64,000 bases of DNA from Malurus cyaneus samueli (lineage: Eukaryota; Chordata; Aves; Passeriformes; Maluridae), in contig CM019236.1 in NCBI GenBank assembly GCA_009741485.1, positions 49,865,003-49,929,002 of the forward strand, read 5' to 3'. The notes below the pieces were generated by a model that was not told the origin of the DNA, searched no databases, and saw only the letters and a list, made by a program, of their open reading frames with translations. Shown here one piece after another: positions 34,601-48,756 of the stretch. Position 1 is the first letter of the stretch. Every line of letters starts with the position of its first letter. Both the position numbers and the translations under genes were made by a program.

Positions 34601-37600
34601 ATCACTTCCTAGGCATGCTCACCTTAACTCTGTGTTTCTGGAGGGTACCAGAATTTTGATCTTGTTCCATAGCATCTTATGCTATGACTGTATGATTTGA
34701 GGACATTGGTTCTGAATTACCATCTTTCATTTATTTTGGGAGAAAGTAATTTATTACTTGTTTGCATGAAGGAAGTATTGGGAAGTTATCTTTCCAGAAG
34801 AAAGTTCCTTGTTGGTTGCATGAAATAAAACTTGTCCAAGCAGGCAACTTCCTACGTCTATATTTCTACACTGCTGGCTCTATCTCTCTATAGAAAGCTC
34901 CTCCTAAGACATGTTCTAAAATTCTTGTGAAACTTAAAGAAAGATTTCATTCACTCCTCAAATTCCTACAAGCCATTTCAATGAAAACCAGGAGTTTGAG
35001 ACGGTTGTGCATTCACAAATGGCAGATCCTGTGACTGGAGTCTTGTGGGAGAAATTACTTCACAAAGATATCAGTTATATAAATTATTGGCCAGAGAGCT
35101 ATAAAATACTCAGTGAAAATGAACTCAGATTATTCTGTAGGCTGGAACAGCAAATTTTCATGCAATTCCCTTCACACACCCTGCTTTGAAATCCAATTAA
35201 TTGGTTTATTAATTTTCCAACAGAGTAATTATTCATCATGCTCGTTGTGATGCTCTGTTAGGATTGTAACTGAGGTGCTGTAGTATTCTAGCACTGAATC
35301 AGAAAGAAAAAGCCCAAATTTAGGTGAGGGGGAAGAATTTCTTTGAAATAAGGGAAGCTCATTAAACCCCTGTGCTCTTTAACTGCAGATTTGTTATTGT
35401 ATATGACCAACCTCCCAGCAAGGACCAGTGTGTAATGTTCCTTCAATCCATCAGGTTTACATCTCCTCCTGTGAAAATATAGTTGGGCAGTAGTCTGCTC
35501 CTTGTGACCTTCGGATACGCTTCCTGTGTGACAGTGATGTGGCAGGGCCCGGCACAAGCGAGCTATTGTCCTTGCTTGCTGGACGAGTCCTTCCCGTCAG
35601 AGCATGGTGAAGTGTTCTGCTGGCTGCCAAAATTCCCCTTCCCCCCACACCTCCTCTCCCCCTGATTAAAAACAAAAAGCACCAGGATTCAGTATTTTCA
35701 CAACTTCTGGGACCTCTTGCATGGAGAGGAAGGGGGAGAGAGGGTGGATGCAGCGCAGCCACAGTCAGCAGGTTTGCGCTTGTCAATTTAGCCAGTTTCT
35801 CTCGCTGGCTAAACCTGAGCAAGCCCATGCTGCTGTGCAAGCTTTTTCCATGTAGAAGTGTCTGCTCTGTCCTGTGTGTCAGGCATGAAAGCAGCCGGGG
35901 TCAGGGTGCACAGGGATCAGAAGACTGCTGGGGTCACAGACTGTCTGAGAAGCAAGCAGCAAGTCTGGTGCTCACTTTTTTAAGTTTCTGTGTTCAAAGA
36001 CAGAAAACCCAGGGGATCTCGAACTTCCTAGTCCTTTAAACTGGCAGGTTGGTGTGGATACTGGACAAAATCTTACCTCCTCTATAATTTCAATGAAAAC
36101 AGAGTTTTAATTTGTTAGGGGTGAACAAAACCAAGGAAATAGTTGTGGTTTTGTGACTATTAAAAAAGCATTCATTGTTTGACTTACCATACTTCCTAAA
36201 TCTGTCAGAGTATAAAAACAGAAGCTCTTCTTTTACTTCTAGGTCACATAGCTTACAGCAGACTGCAGAGATCCAAACCCATAGCTAACAAACAGCATGC
36301 ACCTGAGGTATTTTTCATGTTCTTTTCTAGAGGTTTACTTTAATTTCCATATCCAGTCTTGCTACTTCTCTAGGTATTTTACAAAGCTGAAAAAAAATTC
36401 TCTTTGCAAACACATGTTCTACTGATTTTTTCACCATGCATATAAAGATACAGCATATTTAGAATAAATATTAGAAAAAAATGCCAATATGAAAAACATA
36501 CATTGTACAATTTGAAAACATATGTATTTTAAAAAATATATATTTTTTCATCATTTTTCAAATTTTACTTTTGTCATATCTAATTAGCTTTTCTAAATAA
36601 CTGTTTATCTTTTTCCAATATGTTGAAATGTGTTCAAGAAATACATTACTAAAGTATGCTACTTGGTGTAACATGCATCAAAACAGTGCTCTACTTTTTA
36701 TAGTGTTCTTCTCAAATGGCTGAAAACACCTTCAAGTTCATCAGAGAAGAAATTGTTATTCTGTTTTGCTGGGAGTTGATTTAAAAGATTATTTTGTGAC
36801 AGAGAGCTGAAATTCCTCAATTTCTGTACCTCATGCTGAAATATAAATAGGTATTTTCTAAAAATCCTATGTTTTTCTGTGGAAACCCTTATTCTAAAAC
36901 TGGCTTTTGTAGTGTAAACATCATGAACCATACCGCAGCTTTCATGCAATTCCCATCCAAAAATTGAAGGCCTGGCACCATCATGTAAAAGAATAGATTG
37001 AAGTTTTGCTAACATTGCCTCGAGACTCAAGAAACACTATACAGAGAAATTTAACCAGTATAACCTGAGAACAAGTTTGGAGCTGCTGTTATTTTGTCAC
37101 TCATTCATTGCACAGTAACTGCTTGATTTAAGTTAAAAAAATATAACACAATGAAACCACACCAGAACCCTGAGTTATGAGCCTAAATCCTTCTACAGCC
37201 ACTGTAGAAACAAAACATTGAAGTGTAGTTTGTTTCCATTGCACTTTTAATGCAGGTTGGTCTCTGTAAAGACGAAATCTGTGGAACAGGACAGGGCTGC
37301 CCTGGTACCTCATGATTTATCTGATTCCAAAAGGCAAGGAGCCCAGTGTAGTAGATTACTAGTTCGTTCATGCAGTGAATATTTTTCTAACGTGTGTGAA
37401 TGCATTAGTCTCATAGATGGAGTTGTCCATTTCATAGGAAACAAAAAAAATTGTATAAAAGAATTAGCTATATAAATACTCCCATCTCTAGTGCATGAAA
37501 TAGCCTTCTGTAAAACCCAAGCTGTATTTCTAGTTTTGTGATTTTTTTTTTTATTGCTCTCAAATCATTGCTGGACAGTGTCTTTAATCTAATGTGATCC

Positions 37601-38044
37601 CAAGGACCTTGAAACAGATTTCAGGGGAAAAGTTTCTCCTATTTCTACTATTGAAAATAGAGAATCTAACTACAGGGTTGAATTAAAAATAGTAGCATAA
37701 CAAGTGCTATGAATATGGGCATTCTCTGTGCATGAATGTAACTGTGTTTTCTTTGTGGCACAAGAGCAGTGAACAGTGTTTACCACGTTGTATTCATAAT
37801 GGTTATATTTATTCCCTGTGTTGCAGCCTGTGTTATGTCAGGTGTTTGCAGGGGAAAGAATGTCTTTTTTAAAAATGAGAAGCTACCAATAGAAGTGTTA
37901 AGTGCTGGCAGAATGCAAAAAGGAAAAAAAATAATTTTGCTGTGGTATTTTGCATCTCAGCACAGATCGTTTTGTAAGTTGCAAGTAGAGTTCTAACTAT
38001 AACTTAAAAATTCACCAATTCCAACCTTTGTCTCTGTAGCACAA
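31691..38044. other. Unique AT-rich sequence
   Basis: No gene or interspersed repeat recognised across about 6.3 kb. Simple runs include poly-A at 32125-32160 and AT-rich sequence at 36.4-36.6 kb. A homeodomain-type TAAT-rich patch is near 31.84 kb. Confidence 0.5.
32125..32160. repeat. Poly-A / (A)nG tract
   Basis: Twenty A followed by GAAAAAA units. No polyadenylation signal upstream. Confidence 0.9.
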
Positions 38045-38165
38045 ATTTGGAATGATCATTTATTGTCAGTGAAGCTGCTGTGCCATTTGCATTAAAATAA
38101 GTTATTTTTAATGACCAACAGGCTGGCAAACCCATTAAATTTCCAACAACCCACACAGTTCCACT
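38045..38165. promoter_or_regulatory. Candidate enhancer-like non-coding element with perfect octamer
   Basis: Contains a perfect POU octamer ATTTGCAT at 38085-38092, a GATCATTTATTGTC segment at 38054-38067 and a TTTTTAATGACC homeodomain-type site near 38104. The sequence is non-repetitive and of balanced composition between AT-rich flanks, the texture of conserved enhancers. Conservation is not testable here. Confidence 0.25.
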
Positions 38166-41100
38166 GGGATCCACAAGTGGATTGTGGTGAAGTTTGTGTC
38201 TCTCTTTGTTTGTGCTGTCCGAGGTTTGGGATTTTTTCATTCCCTCATGCCATTTGCCCCTAGGGTCACGCAGAGCAGTGACAGTGTGGGTCAGCCACAA
38301 TGTGCCTCATGTGGCTGCCTGCTCCTCCAGCAGTGGGAGAGGCAGCTGTGTTCAGGAGCACCGGAGTACGCCGTGGTTAATGAGATTTCAGAAAGAGACC
38401 CTGCTCCCCTGGAACCACCTTCCCAAGCCCTGAGTCCTTAACCACTCTGAGCAACAGGTATGCAGAGATTTTAAGTGAGAAAATATGGAAAATGAGAAAA
38501 GGCTTTGGGTGACATTGTGAGAGGTTTGTCAGGTCTGAAGTTGCTGCTGACACTCAGTTTGAAACTTCACCAGCATTCTAGGCAGCATCTCAGCCATCTA
38601 CTCTAGGAAATCTTTCCAAATTCAGTGGCCTGATCTGCTAGCCTCTGGATTTGCTGGCTAATAGCTTGTCTTGAAATGGCATTATGCCAGGGGCTGAGAA
38701 GACTTCTTCAGGAGTTTCCTGGAAGATGGGGAGTGTTCTGCTTTCATTTCTGTGAGGGACAGCTCTTAGTGTGTGGATGAAATAGAGGATTTGCACAGAT
38801 GGTCACCTGAACACACCAGCAAGCAAGTCCTGTATACAGTACAGCTTTTTCCATCTTCTGATGTTTCAAGACAAGATTTTCACACTTAAAAGCCATGCAA
38901 TATTTATGCATTTAAGCAAACAAAACTGTAACATTTTCCACATTATCAGAAAGGCAGAGCTGGGACAAAAAGGTCTGCTCCGTGCATCTTATTGAAACAT
39001 TAGGGACAAAAGCATAGAAAACATGGCAGAAAACAGAACTAAAAGTAATTGCAGTATCATTCAGCCTCACAGTATGTTCTCGCCATGCCTCTCCATCTCC
39101 TCATATTGACAGTCAATGGTTTATTTTTGAAGATAACAAACTGTTCCTTGAAAAAAGATAAAAAAAAAATTAAATTCTTAGGTCAGAGGGAAGGAAAAGG
39201 CAGTGTTACAGAGGATGAATAAAAAATAAAAAGGGCATTCTGGTGTCATCTTTAAATCGTCCCAAGGTTGGGGTCAGTTAAACTGAAGGGTAGAAAAAGC
39301 ATGAAATTACATAAACTGAAAGTATAGAACAGTTCCATGAAGTTAGTCTTTGAAGCTTGCTGCAGCATCACTGTGTAAATAAGCAGTGCAGATTTGAAGA
39401 GTACCATGAAAAAAGAAGGCATCCATCATCACTGCAAATGGGATAAATGGGATGAAATTTCCATGACAGCACTCTTCCTGGCTAAGAGTGCAAATTCCTT
39501 GGGTTAAAGAACAGAGAAAGGTTAAGGTTAAGGGAAGTGCCAGTGGAAGGTGTCTCAAAGCATTGCAAGAGCTGTGTGGCTTGACAATGTCTGGTAGAGT
39601 CCGTGCAAGGTTCCAGACCAAAGAGATACAGTTCTGATAAGGAATCTGATAGTCCTAAACTTGTTTGTTTGGTTTTTTTTGTTTGCTTCTTAAAGTGAAA
39701 TGAAATTTTAATTCTTGCCCAGTCTTATATATCTTGCCCCTGATATTTTGTGTGTGAGCTGGAGAAATCATTTTATCTGCAGTCAGTTATGCTTTCTGAG
39801 CCCCCCGAGAATCTGAGGGACAGTTTCCTTAAGCCACATCTCTATTTTCAGGGAGCAGAATCTCAGCCACATTCAGGCCTTAATTCTGTCCTGAAGATTT
39901 AGATTCTAACTGTGTTCACCATTTGTGTCAGTCACGGCAGGCTTGACTCACTGGTTGTGACAGCATGGCATTTATTCCTCATGATTATCACATTCATGCC
40001 TGCGTTGAAATCCAGAGACTTTAGATTTGCTTTTTTTTTCTTTTTTAGATATTTTTTCCCCCTCTCCCTTGATGTTTTAAGACTTCCAGCTGTTTAGCTT
40101 TTCTTTAAAAATAACTTCATTTGCCAGCATTGTAACGAGGATTGCCCCCCTCAGTCTGAATGCATTGGGATGTCAGGGGAGATAGAAAAAGTGCTGAAGA
40201 GCATAATGTGCAGTGCTTGAGTGCTCTGTGCATGTTCCACATTTGCCTGTTCCATCTCTCCTTCATCTTCCCCCTCCCCACTGCACTCACATCTGTCCGC
40301 CCTCTGGCTCACCTCATCCCCAGCCTCCGTTCCAGGAGGAGAATGGTGATCTCATTTGGAGCACACCACTCAGTGTGCTGCACAGGCATTACTCACAGGG
40401 CTTCACTGCCTAAAGTTTATCTACCTGCAGGGCCTAAAAATACAACTTTATTTTCTGCTTTTTTCTTTTGGTTTTTTTTTTTTCTTATTAAAGGCTTAGG
40501 TAAATTGTCAGGTAAATCCCTGACAACAGGTAATTTGATCAGGAGGAATAAATGTATATATTTAATAACTTATCCATATCTCTGCAGAAAGTCAGTCCAA
40601 TGGTGGGCATGTGTCCCAGCCTGATGTTCACGCTGTCTCCTCCCTCAAGTTTTTGATTTCTTGAAGTATATATGATACTGTGCAGGCAGAAGAAGTCTTG
40701 TGAGTGCTGCTTTACCTTTTTGGAATGATTTTTCCTTCTATTTCCCGATAAGTAGTGCAGAAGTCTGTAAATTTATTTGATAGATTCATGGAGAGGATAC
40801 CACAGTTACATCCCTCTTCTCATTAGTGACAGATGTGTGACTTCCTCCTCAGAGTTGAAGGTAAATGTTTGTATATCAAAGTATTATTTTGTGGGTTTGG
40901 AGGTGTTTTTTTTTCCATGGTAGCCAGAAAATGGGCTTGCTTTTCTAATCTTTCAGATTCAGAATACAAATTCAGAAGCACTAAGATATCTAGGGTCAGT
41001 GTTATCACCATGAATGCTACTTATCCGTGGTAAATTGGTTTCATTTAAACTGATTGTCTTCCTTGGGATGAATCGGCTCCTGGCTTTGTTCGAATATTGC

Positions 41101-44100
41101 ATTTTAAAGACCGTTCCTCCCTATGCCAAGATAAGAATCATGTGCCTGTTTTTTCACTGCACAAAACGTGCAGTGATTACTTTTGGACCCAAACTTTTGC
41201 AACAATAAAGTTCAGTACAGGCTCTTTACTGAATGAAATCTCTATGTTTCTTTCAAGATGAAGTTCAGATGATGTATCTCTAAAAGAGAATGTATTATAA
41301 TAGGAGCTTTTTGTTCTAAGAAGTGCTGCAGCTCTTTCTTTCTGGCTTTACTCTAAGAACTTGACAATGGACAGAGAGATACCTAAATCTAATTATGATG
41401 GCCTTGAACAATTTTTGTTGTTGGCTCATGACAGTAGAATAAAAATTATTTGGAAACAAAAAGCGAGAGTGATGAAAACCTCTGATCACAAAGTAACTGT
41501 TTCCAGTCATCTGATTCACATTGTTGGGTTTATTTTACTTTTTCTCCTTAGTAAGTGGATGACTCCGATCAAACGGTTCTGGATGCACTACCTTTGGGGT
41601 GATTTCATCAGTTCATTGGGCAAACCCTTGAGTCTTTGGGCAGCCAGCTGGCACTGTTCAGAGTTGTCCTGAAAGCAGATCTTCTGGGAGCCATGCTGAA
41701 GTGCAGGGCTGATTTCATCAGGTGTATGGCACAAATGTACACAGGTTGTTCACCTTTTCTGGAAGCCAGGTTGCTAACAGCACACGGAAATCTGTTCCTG
41801 AGGTGCTGACTGAGGTGGGACCTGTGTGGCTGTTGGTCCCTGTCCTGAGTAGCTCATATTGAACATGAATATTGGACATTTAAGGGAATGAGAGAGAGAG
41901 AGATTACATCCCCAACCTTTTGTTAGTCAGTACGACCCAACCAATGCAAAGTTCAGTGCAGTATCAGGATCTGGGGAGTCAGCAGGAAATTTTTGTATTC
42001 TCTAAAAGTTTGGTCCAGTGCCACCTTTTCCATGTGATTATGCCAAATTTAAGCAAAGACAATCTCTCTCTTCCCTCATTGGCCCACACCCCAGCAACTC
42101 TAAATCCCTAAAAACTTAGCCTCTGAATCTTAAAACTGCATGCTGGCCCTTTAATGTGGCATATTTGTCTGAAAGCTACTTTCCTCTCTGTGTGATATGG
42201 TGAGGTACAAGGAGCAGGAATGATTAAAACCGGCTGTTTTCCCTGAGCAGTTTTGCTGTGTTCTTTTCATTTAGTGTTCTTTCAATAAAGAATAAGAAAA
42301 CAGTGAAATTGATAAGACAGCATAAGAATATTCTTCTATGTATGGAAATTACTGCAACAGAATGGAATTTCAACAGTGCTAGGAAACCAGCTCTTAAGAC
42401 AGGCTACAGCATTCTCTCTAATAACCTTTTATTAAATTAGCCTGTTGAATTCTGTCAGGTTCTTTATCCTTTCATAATGCCATAGGAATTCCTGATAAAG
42501 GGATGGATCTGTTTTTGTCTTTTTTCACCCTCAATACAGCTCAAGTAAATAAAAGCCGAAGCATTGTGCTGCTTGTTTTCCTTGTAGCATTTTTTCAGGG
42601 AAATGTCTCTATTGATAGAAGGGCCTGATCATTAACATCCTCCTCTCCCCAGCCCTGGTTTAAAACTTTTTGGAACAAAACTTTTACAGAGGAAAACAAG
42701 TCTGATCAAAGCATTTTGAAGCAACTATTTTAAGTGAGAATGTCAACGTGAATGCCTCCTTGATCTTTCAACAAAATGGTATTTTCGTCCTCTTTGTTGG
42801 TCTTGCAGGACTTGGCTTTCCGTGTTGGCAACCAGGGTCTTGGGGCTGGAGTGTGCCTTTGTGGAAGGGAGATGTCTACTGCTTCTGGGTTACAATCATC
42901 CATTTTTCTTCTCAAACCATAAGTGAAATTCCATGAACCATTTAGTATCTCCATTGTCTTCAAAAGCAGTCTATTACTTGTGCCCTGCATGTGTCCCACA
43001 GCAGGCTGCCTGTAAACAGCCAGGCATTCCGCCACATCCTGAAAAATACAAGAAGGTCAAAGGATGCTGATGTGACATTTAACAGTGCACATTACGGGCA
43101 AGTGACATTTTATTGGAGGAGGTCTCATAAAGAGAACAGTTTAACAGGAATCAGGAAGTGAACATACAGTTATAATTTAAAAAATTAGTACACTTCTATT
43201 TTGTGGCAGTTTTTGTCAGTGAGTAATTCCTGGAGACTTCAGTACTAATTTTTTGTGGCAGTGACGTAGACAAAGGGAAAAGGAATAAAAAAATGCTCCA
43301 TCTTTTATTGACAAGCACTGCAACTCTGAAATTTAGGGTTAGTCTCATCTAGCAAGACAAATATTTTATCTTCTGCTTTCAGTCATTGTGTAAAATCAGT
43401 TTGATTAATAAGGGAAGTGGTCAGGAAATGATGTTACCTTCAACTTTTTAGGCAGTAGTCTACAAGTCTTCGAACATATTTATGTTTCAGGTATGAACCT
43501 AATACACTGCTACTGGAGATTGCAAGTTCATTAGTTCAGTCCCAAATCTGATTTGTTGATTTTGGAAATTACCTGAATTCTCCTTGTAGCTGTGCTCATT
43601 TTATTTTGTCATTTACTTATTCTGATGTATAGTGAAAGACATCCGTGAACAAATGATCATTCATATCTCACTCTCAGGCCAAGACGACCCACCTCAAGGT
43701 GGCTTGAAAAAAGGCTTTGTTAAATTCATGCTTAAACAGGCTGATTGCCTCTACTTTTAAGCACCTCACTGCCGAAGGTTGATTTGCTGACATGTTTTTA
43801 AAGCATGGCATTTGTCAAACCACACCACCTAGCAGGCAGAGCACCTACACTCCGGCATTCAGAGAGACAGCGAAGGGTAACAGGAGCAAAGTGCACAGCC
43901 GGAATGCTGTCAAAGGGGAAATCATCTCCCCTATCCCTTTAAAAGGACCTAAAGCTTGTAAAATCCAACCACAGGCAAAAACACCAGAAAGATGCCAATT
44001 AAAAACACTGGATCCAATTTATTCAGCAGGCACATGTTTTCAGGAAGGATTAGTAGGGAAAAGTGGAGAGGAAATGAGAAACACCCTTGTCAAGGTCAGA

Positions 44101-44284
44101 TGAAAAGCAGAAGGGCATTACTTGTTCATATCAGAGCATGGGGGAGAACTGCAGCTCAGAAAATTATATCTAATCGTGCTCGTGGCCCCCAGTCAGGAAG
44201 GGAAAGTAACCGTCAGAAAAATCTTCCTCATTAAGAGTCAGCATGTGAGAGTAAGACACCCACCCATGGTAGATGATTAGACGA
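38166..44284. other. Unique sequence
   Basis: No exon or repeat family recognised. A short GA run is at 41891-41902. Sequence around 43.7-44.2 kb is less AT-rich with a chance 103-codon open frame. Confidence 0.5.
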
Positions 44285-44455
44285 CTTTTGTTTAAGTTTG
44301 GGGGAGTTTAATTTCTCTTGAAAGTTTGCAGCTTGGGCGTCTTTCAGGATGTATCATGAAATATTGCCTATCTATTCAATAAAGCACATATTGTCACTGG
44401 GCTTGTGTGCTGCCACTTCCGAAGAGCCCTCTTATATGCATATTTCATCACTGAA
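44285..44455. promoter_or_regulatory. Candidate conserved non-coding element with POU palindrome
   Basis: Non-repetitive, information-rich sequence that ends with the palindrome ATATGCATAT (44434-44443), which includes a POU-type ATGCATAT. No repeat family or open frame explains it. The call rests on texture and motif only. Confidence 0.2.
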
Positions 44456-47400
44456 ATGAAGTGTGATTACTGGTAGTATATGCTTGTATAGCAATTAGTT
44501 TACTTTATAGGAAATATATTTGCAGCTGCTTTCTCGTTAAAGGAAAGAAATGATTCAGAGATTAGTAACAAAAGTCCTTCTTTGTTTTCCAAGGTTTCAC
44601 CTTTCTTTCTCCCTGCCTAAATCCTCAGCTGTGGAACCTATTTAAATATTGGATGGCCTAAGGACACAGTAGAAACTGTGTGCCAGTCAGATAGCTATTC
44701 ATTCCAAGTAATATCAAACAAGTCTATCTAGTCAGATTTTGAGAACATTTTTTTCTTTACATCTTTTTTTTTCAACATGAGAGGTCTAAAAAGTATTATA
44801 AGACTTCAAAAATGGTGTTTTTCAAAAGCAAAAATTAGAGACACTTGTTTTTGTACAATTCTTTCTATGAAATTTACCTAATTCTTTCTTAAATGCTAGC
44901 TAAACAAGCCCTCCATTTCAGGAAAGATATAGTCGTCCTTAACAGTCTTGTTCAACAAAAATACTGTGGTTAAAAAGACACATGGCAAAGTTTCAGTAAT
45001 AAAAAACATAACAAATAGGAACTCAGAAATGAGTTTTCTTCAGAATTTCTTTAAAGGTCATTTCGTGCAGTTCTGATGCAACATGAAGGTAAAGAAAGTG
45101 AGCATTTCCTAAGGCACATTTTTCTAATTTGTTTCTATGGTATAGAAAGCGGAGTACCATTTAAACAAAGAAAAACCTATTGGTCTGTGACTTGGCTTCA
45201 TACTTTCACTTAGAGAGGAAAAATCTCTGAAAACTAAGCTGACACTGTTTTATGATTTGATCTTTAACAGCTAGGCCTCCATATGGAAAAGCTTTAGAAT
45301 TTGTCTGGAAAAATTAACCCTTTTTTAAGAGCTTTAAAAATTTACCAGAAAACTTGTTATGGTCAATAGCTTCACACAGAGGATTTTAAAAATAAGTGAA
45401 AATGATTGTTGCTAAATTCGAATACTTGGACCAGCTATCATTGTAAATGGCATTGTAACATTAAAATTAAATTAACAGCTACACAAAAATTAATGGATAT
45501 TTACACCATGTAACAATATGACCTGAAAAGGTTTGAAAAGAGCTAATTTCTATAGAATTCTGCTAGTTTCATCCTTGTCAAATGCTACTAATTTCATCCT
45601 AGACGCTTATTTCCCTTTGAGGTTATGCATCTACAAGCCACTCTGCACAGAGGGCAGTCTTTTTTAGTTGTGCTTCCAAAGGAAATAAGACTTACACAAT
45701 TGCATTTTATGTCTATTTTGGAAAGCAGGTGAAAGATGAAAGGCAGAAAAATATTGCTTGGGCTTAGAGAGTGCTGTCAGCTAAACTTGTGTGAGGAGGT
45801 GTGTGCACGCAGCTCGGAGGAGCTGGGAGCAGGCTGAAGAGCAGCCCCAGCAGGGAGGGGCTGGTGGGCACAAAGCACTCACCTGGGGCTTTTCTGAGAG
45901 TACTGAATATGGAACACTGCTCCTGCTCCACATGGATGCCATACCCTCATATTATTTACTTTGAAAACCAAGGCAGACCAAGCTAAGCAAAAATTAATCA
46001 AATTTGTTTGATCTTCTGTTGTTTTACTTACAGGCCAATGTTTGGGTTTTTTTTTACTTTGGTCCACCATACAACAAATGGAAAAATATTTGGAAGCAGA
46101 AGAAATATTTAGCCATCTTTTGGATCAGGATGATATCCGAGTTCATGTGCCTTCCCAGCTATTGTTAGTTTACACTGATTTGTTCTGAAGCTTTATTTTC
46201 TTAAATGCTTTTCACAGTATTCCAGTCATTTCTAAAACTGTTATAATCAAGCCAAGTATATATGTCCAAAGAAAACACATTTTGAAGTCAGAATATGACA
46301 GTGATTCTCTTTAGAATACATACTTCAGACTTCCCACGCAGGTAGTCTCACTGAGTTTCAGGCTTTTTCAAAATAAAGTGTCCTATAAAACAGTTTGCAT
46401 GATTGGAGACAAGAAAAAGTGCTACCCGTGGGCTCAGACATCTGTTTTATGCTCTGCTGCCATCAGTTTGGAAACATTAAAACACCAGCTGCTTAGCACA
46501 CCTGGTATTAGCAACATGAAAATTGTTAGCATTATTCCAATGCTTAAAAAAAACAGAACATTCAACACTGCACTTGGGAAGAGTTTCAACTTCAGAGGTT
46601 TGTGGTGACTGAGAGAACACAGGGGAAAAGGACAGCCTGAAGTGAGTGAGCCTGGGAGAATGCATGGAAGAGGCTGAAAACAAAAGACCAACTTTGTTTT
46701 TAAAAAATAAACTTTAAAAAACAGCAAATAACAGGGAAGGATGGTAGACAAGGATGGTAGAAAGTTTTTTGATCTTCCGAGACTGATCTCTGGAAACTTA
46801 AATCAGAGCTGTTTCAAGTGAGAAGATAATAATTTATTTACTTTTATGTGTAAATATTTCTGATACCTGATCTTTTACCAACCTTGTAACATGAAATAAT
46901 AAGCACCAAAAACCATTTGCACAGTGAAGGGTAGCAGAAGTACTGTTTTTTCTCTGATATTTGATATTTTAGAAAAAAAGAAAGGAGCACAGATTTTGTG
47001 AGAGCTGCAATACAATTTCTCACCGTACTTGAATATTAATCAAGTCATACTTGTGTTTCTGAGAATGACTGATGCCTCGTGCAGAAAACAGCAATGTTTT
47101 TATGTGAAATATTGGTCAAGTTCTTTAACACTCCCTTGCTGTGTGTTGCAATGGAGTTCTAACTTCAGCTTCAGTATTTCTTTTAGTACTTTTCTCTCCT
47201 AAAGAGTGAAGTCAAGAGACCTCAAAAAAGGATTCCTTGCACCCTTTTTCTCCCAGATATCAGAGTACAAAGTCATGTAAGGCCCTGGAACAGCTTTCTA
47301 CCCATTCTTTGAAAAACTCATTTTTCATTGGATCCTAATCCATTTTTTTACTTATGAGGCCAGAGCACAGGCTATTTTTTCTTCATCTCCATAGTTCTGA

Positions 47401-48534
47401 TGTCTGGGTTTTGTGGATAATTACGAGTGGTTGGTTATAAAGTAATCTCAAAGTCACAGTAGCTTGTTCAAAAGAGGGTAGAGAATGCTTTGCAGTGTCT
47501 TTTTCAAGCAAGGGTTTACCTTTTGTTAAACTTCAGCCTTACTGTTGCTCTTGGTACCAATGTACCAATCCAAAATTCTTAGTCTGGGATTTTTTGAAGT
47601 CGGTCTTATATTTTTTAAAAGTTGATTCAAAAATCATGGGAATCTTTCCATGCTCATAAGAAGATCTTTTCCATCTTTTTGTGGACTTCAAAACATGCCT
47701 CATACTGAAAATGCAGGGTGGCATTTTAGCTAAGCTGAACTTATCATGTTGAATACAGACACTTCAGCCAAATTAGAGAATCCACAGAAGATGCCCTATT
47801 TCACAGAGGAGTAGGAGGACTCACAGGATGAAGATAGAAAACAAACCTGACAACTTACATTTTCAGTTCTTTTAGGGGAACTTTTACTGAGACTTTGCAG
47901 AAAAAATTCCAAACCTACCACTAGTTAGGAATGCATGGTACTAAGTGTAGAACTCTTGAAAGAAAAAAATGCATGTGCACAGTTGAAGTTTTAGGCCAAT
48001 TTGCAGATTCTTCAGTGTCCTTCAACAACCTCAAGGCTGGTTTTGCATGAGACATCTACCAATCACAATAGAGGAGAGAGATGGAGAAGGGGAAAACAAA
48101 GACCTTGGGATCACCTAGACCAAATGATCAGGTCAGCTTGGTACCTTAGCAGTAATGTTTGTGCTTACTTGTCAGTAAAACATATATTTGAGTTTCACTT
48201 ACTGCTTTTGCAATTTGATGATTTCATAGGCATGAGAAAGTTGAAGTGCTTTTTCCAGCAAAGCAGAGGGCATTACAGCTGACCTGCTTTTCCTTCGAGC
48301 ATGGAGAGAGAGCCCTCGTTAGTGTAACATGCACCAAAAACCAAGAAACACAGATAAACATTAGAAATTATTGTAACTGAAGTGAATATTGCTATAGCCA
48401 TCCTTGCATCCAGGCTTCTCCTAAATTCTGGTGAATTAATAAAAAGATCTGAGACTTTTCATGTTTATTGGGTCAAAGCTAATCTTCTGCACAAGAAAAT
48501 AAAGAGATAAGGAATTATTTATGCGACTTTAGGT
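44456..48534. other. Unique AT-rich sequence
   Basis: No repeat or supported exon. A local GC-rich bump at 45.80-45.90 kb contains a strong minus-strand splice-donor match (see findings). Confidence 0.5.
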
Positions 48535-48596
48535 GGGGGTTTTGTTTGGATTTGGGTTTGCCTTTGGTTTGCCTTTGGTTTGGTTTGGGTTGGGTT
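48535..48596. repeat. TTTGG-type low-complexity repeat
   Basis: G/T-only sequence made of GTTTG and TTTGG units, including two 11-base copies of GTTTGCCTTTG. Its complement resembles the A/C tract at 2.16-2.36 kb. Confidence 0.85.
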
Positions 48597-48756
48597 CTCT
48601 AGCTCCTGATGCCCTCACAACTCCCAAGACTCCCTAGCTGCAGACTCCTGAAAAGATGTGGCATTGTAAGAGCTTCCAAAAGTAGTGATTTTAGGAAAAA
48701 ATTAAAACAGAGAGAAAAATAAATTAAGTGTCCTTGCTAAAAAATATATTTTAAAT

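Noticed and set aside
36698..37030. Minus-strand 110-codon frame containing LLHDGARP, reminiscent of a motif in mariner transposases
   Set aside because: The similarity covers only about eight residues. Residues after it do not follow the family, and no flanking terminal repeats or other transposase blocks were found.
40160..40624. Plus-strand 154-codon frame
   Set aside because: Partly open because of T-rich sequence; no domain, no promoter and no splice support.
43792..44103. Plus-strand 103-codon frame
   Set aside because: ATG-initiated (at 43792) but with no domain and no splice or promoter context; a frame of this length is expected by chance.
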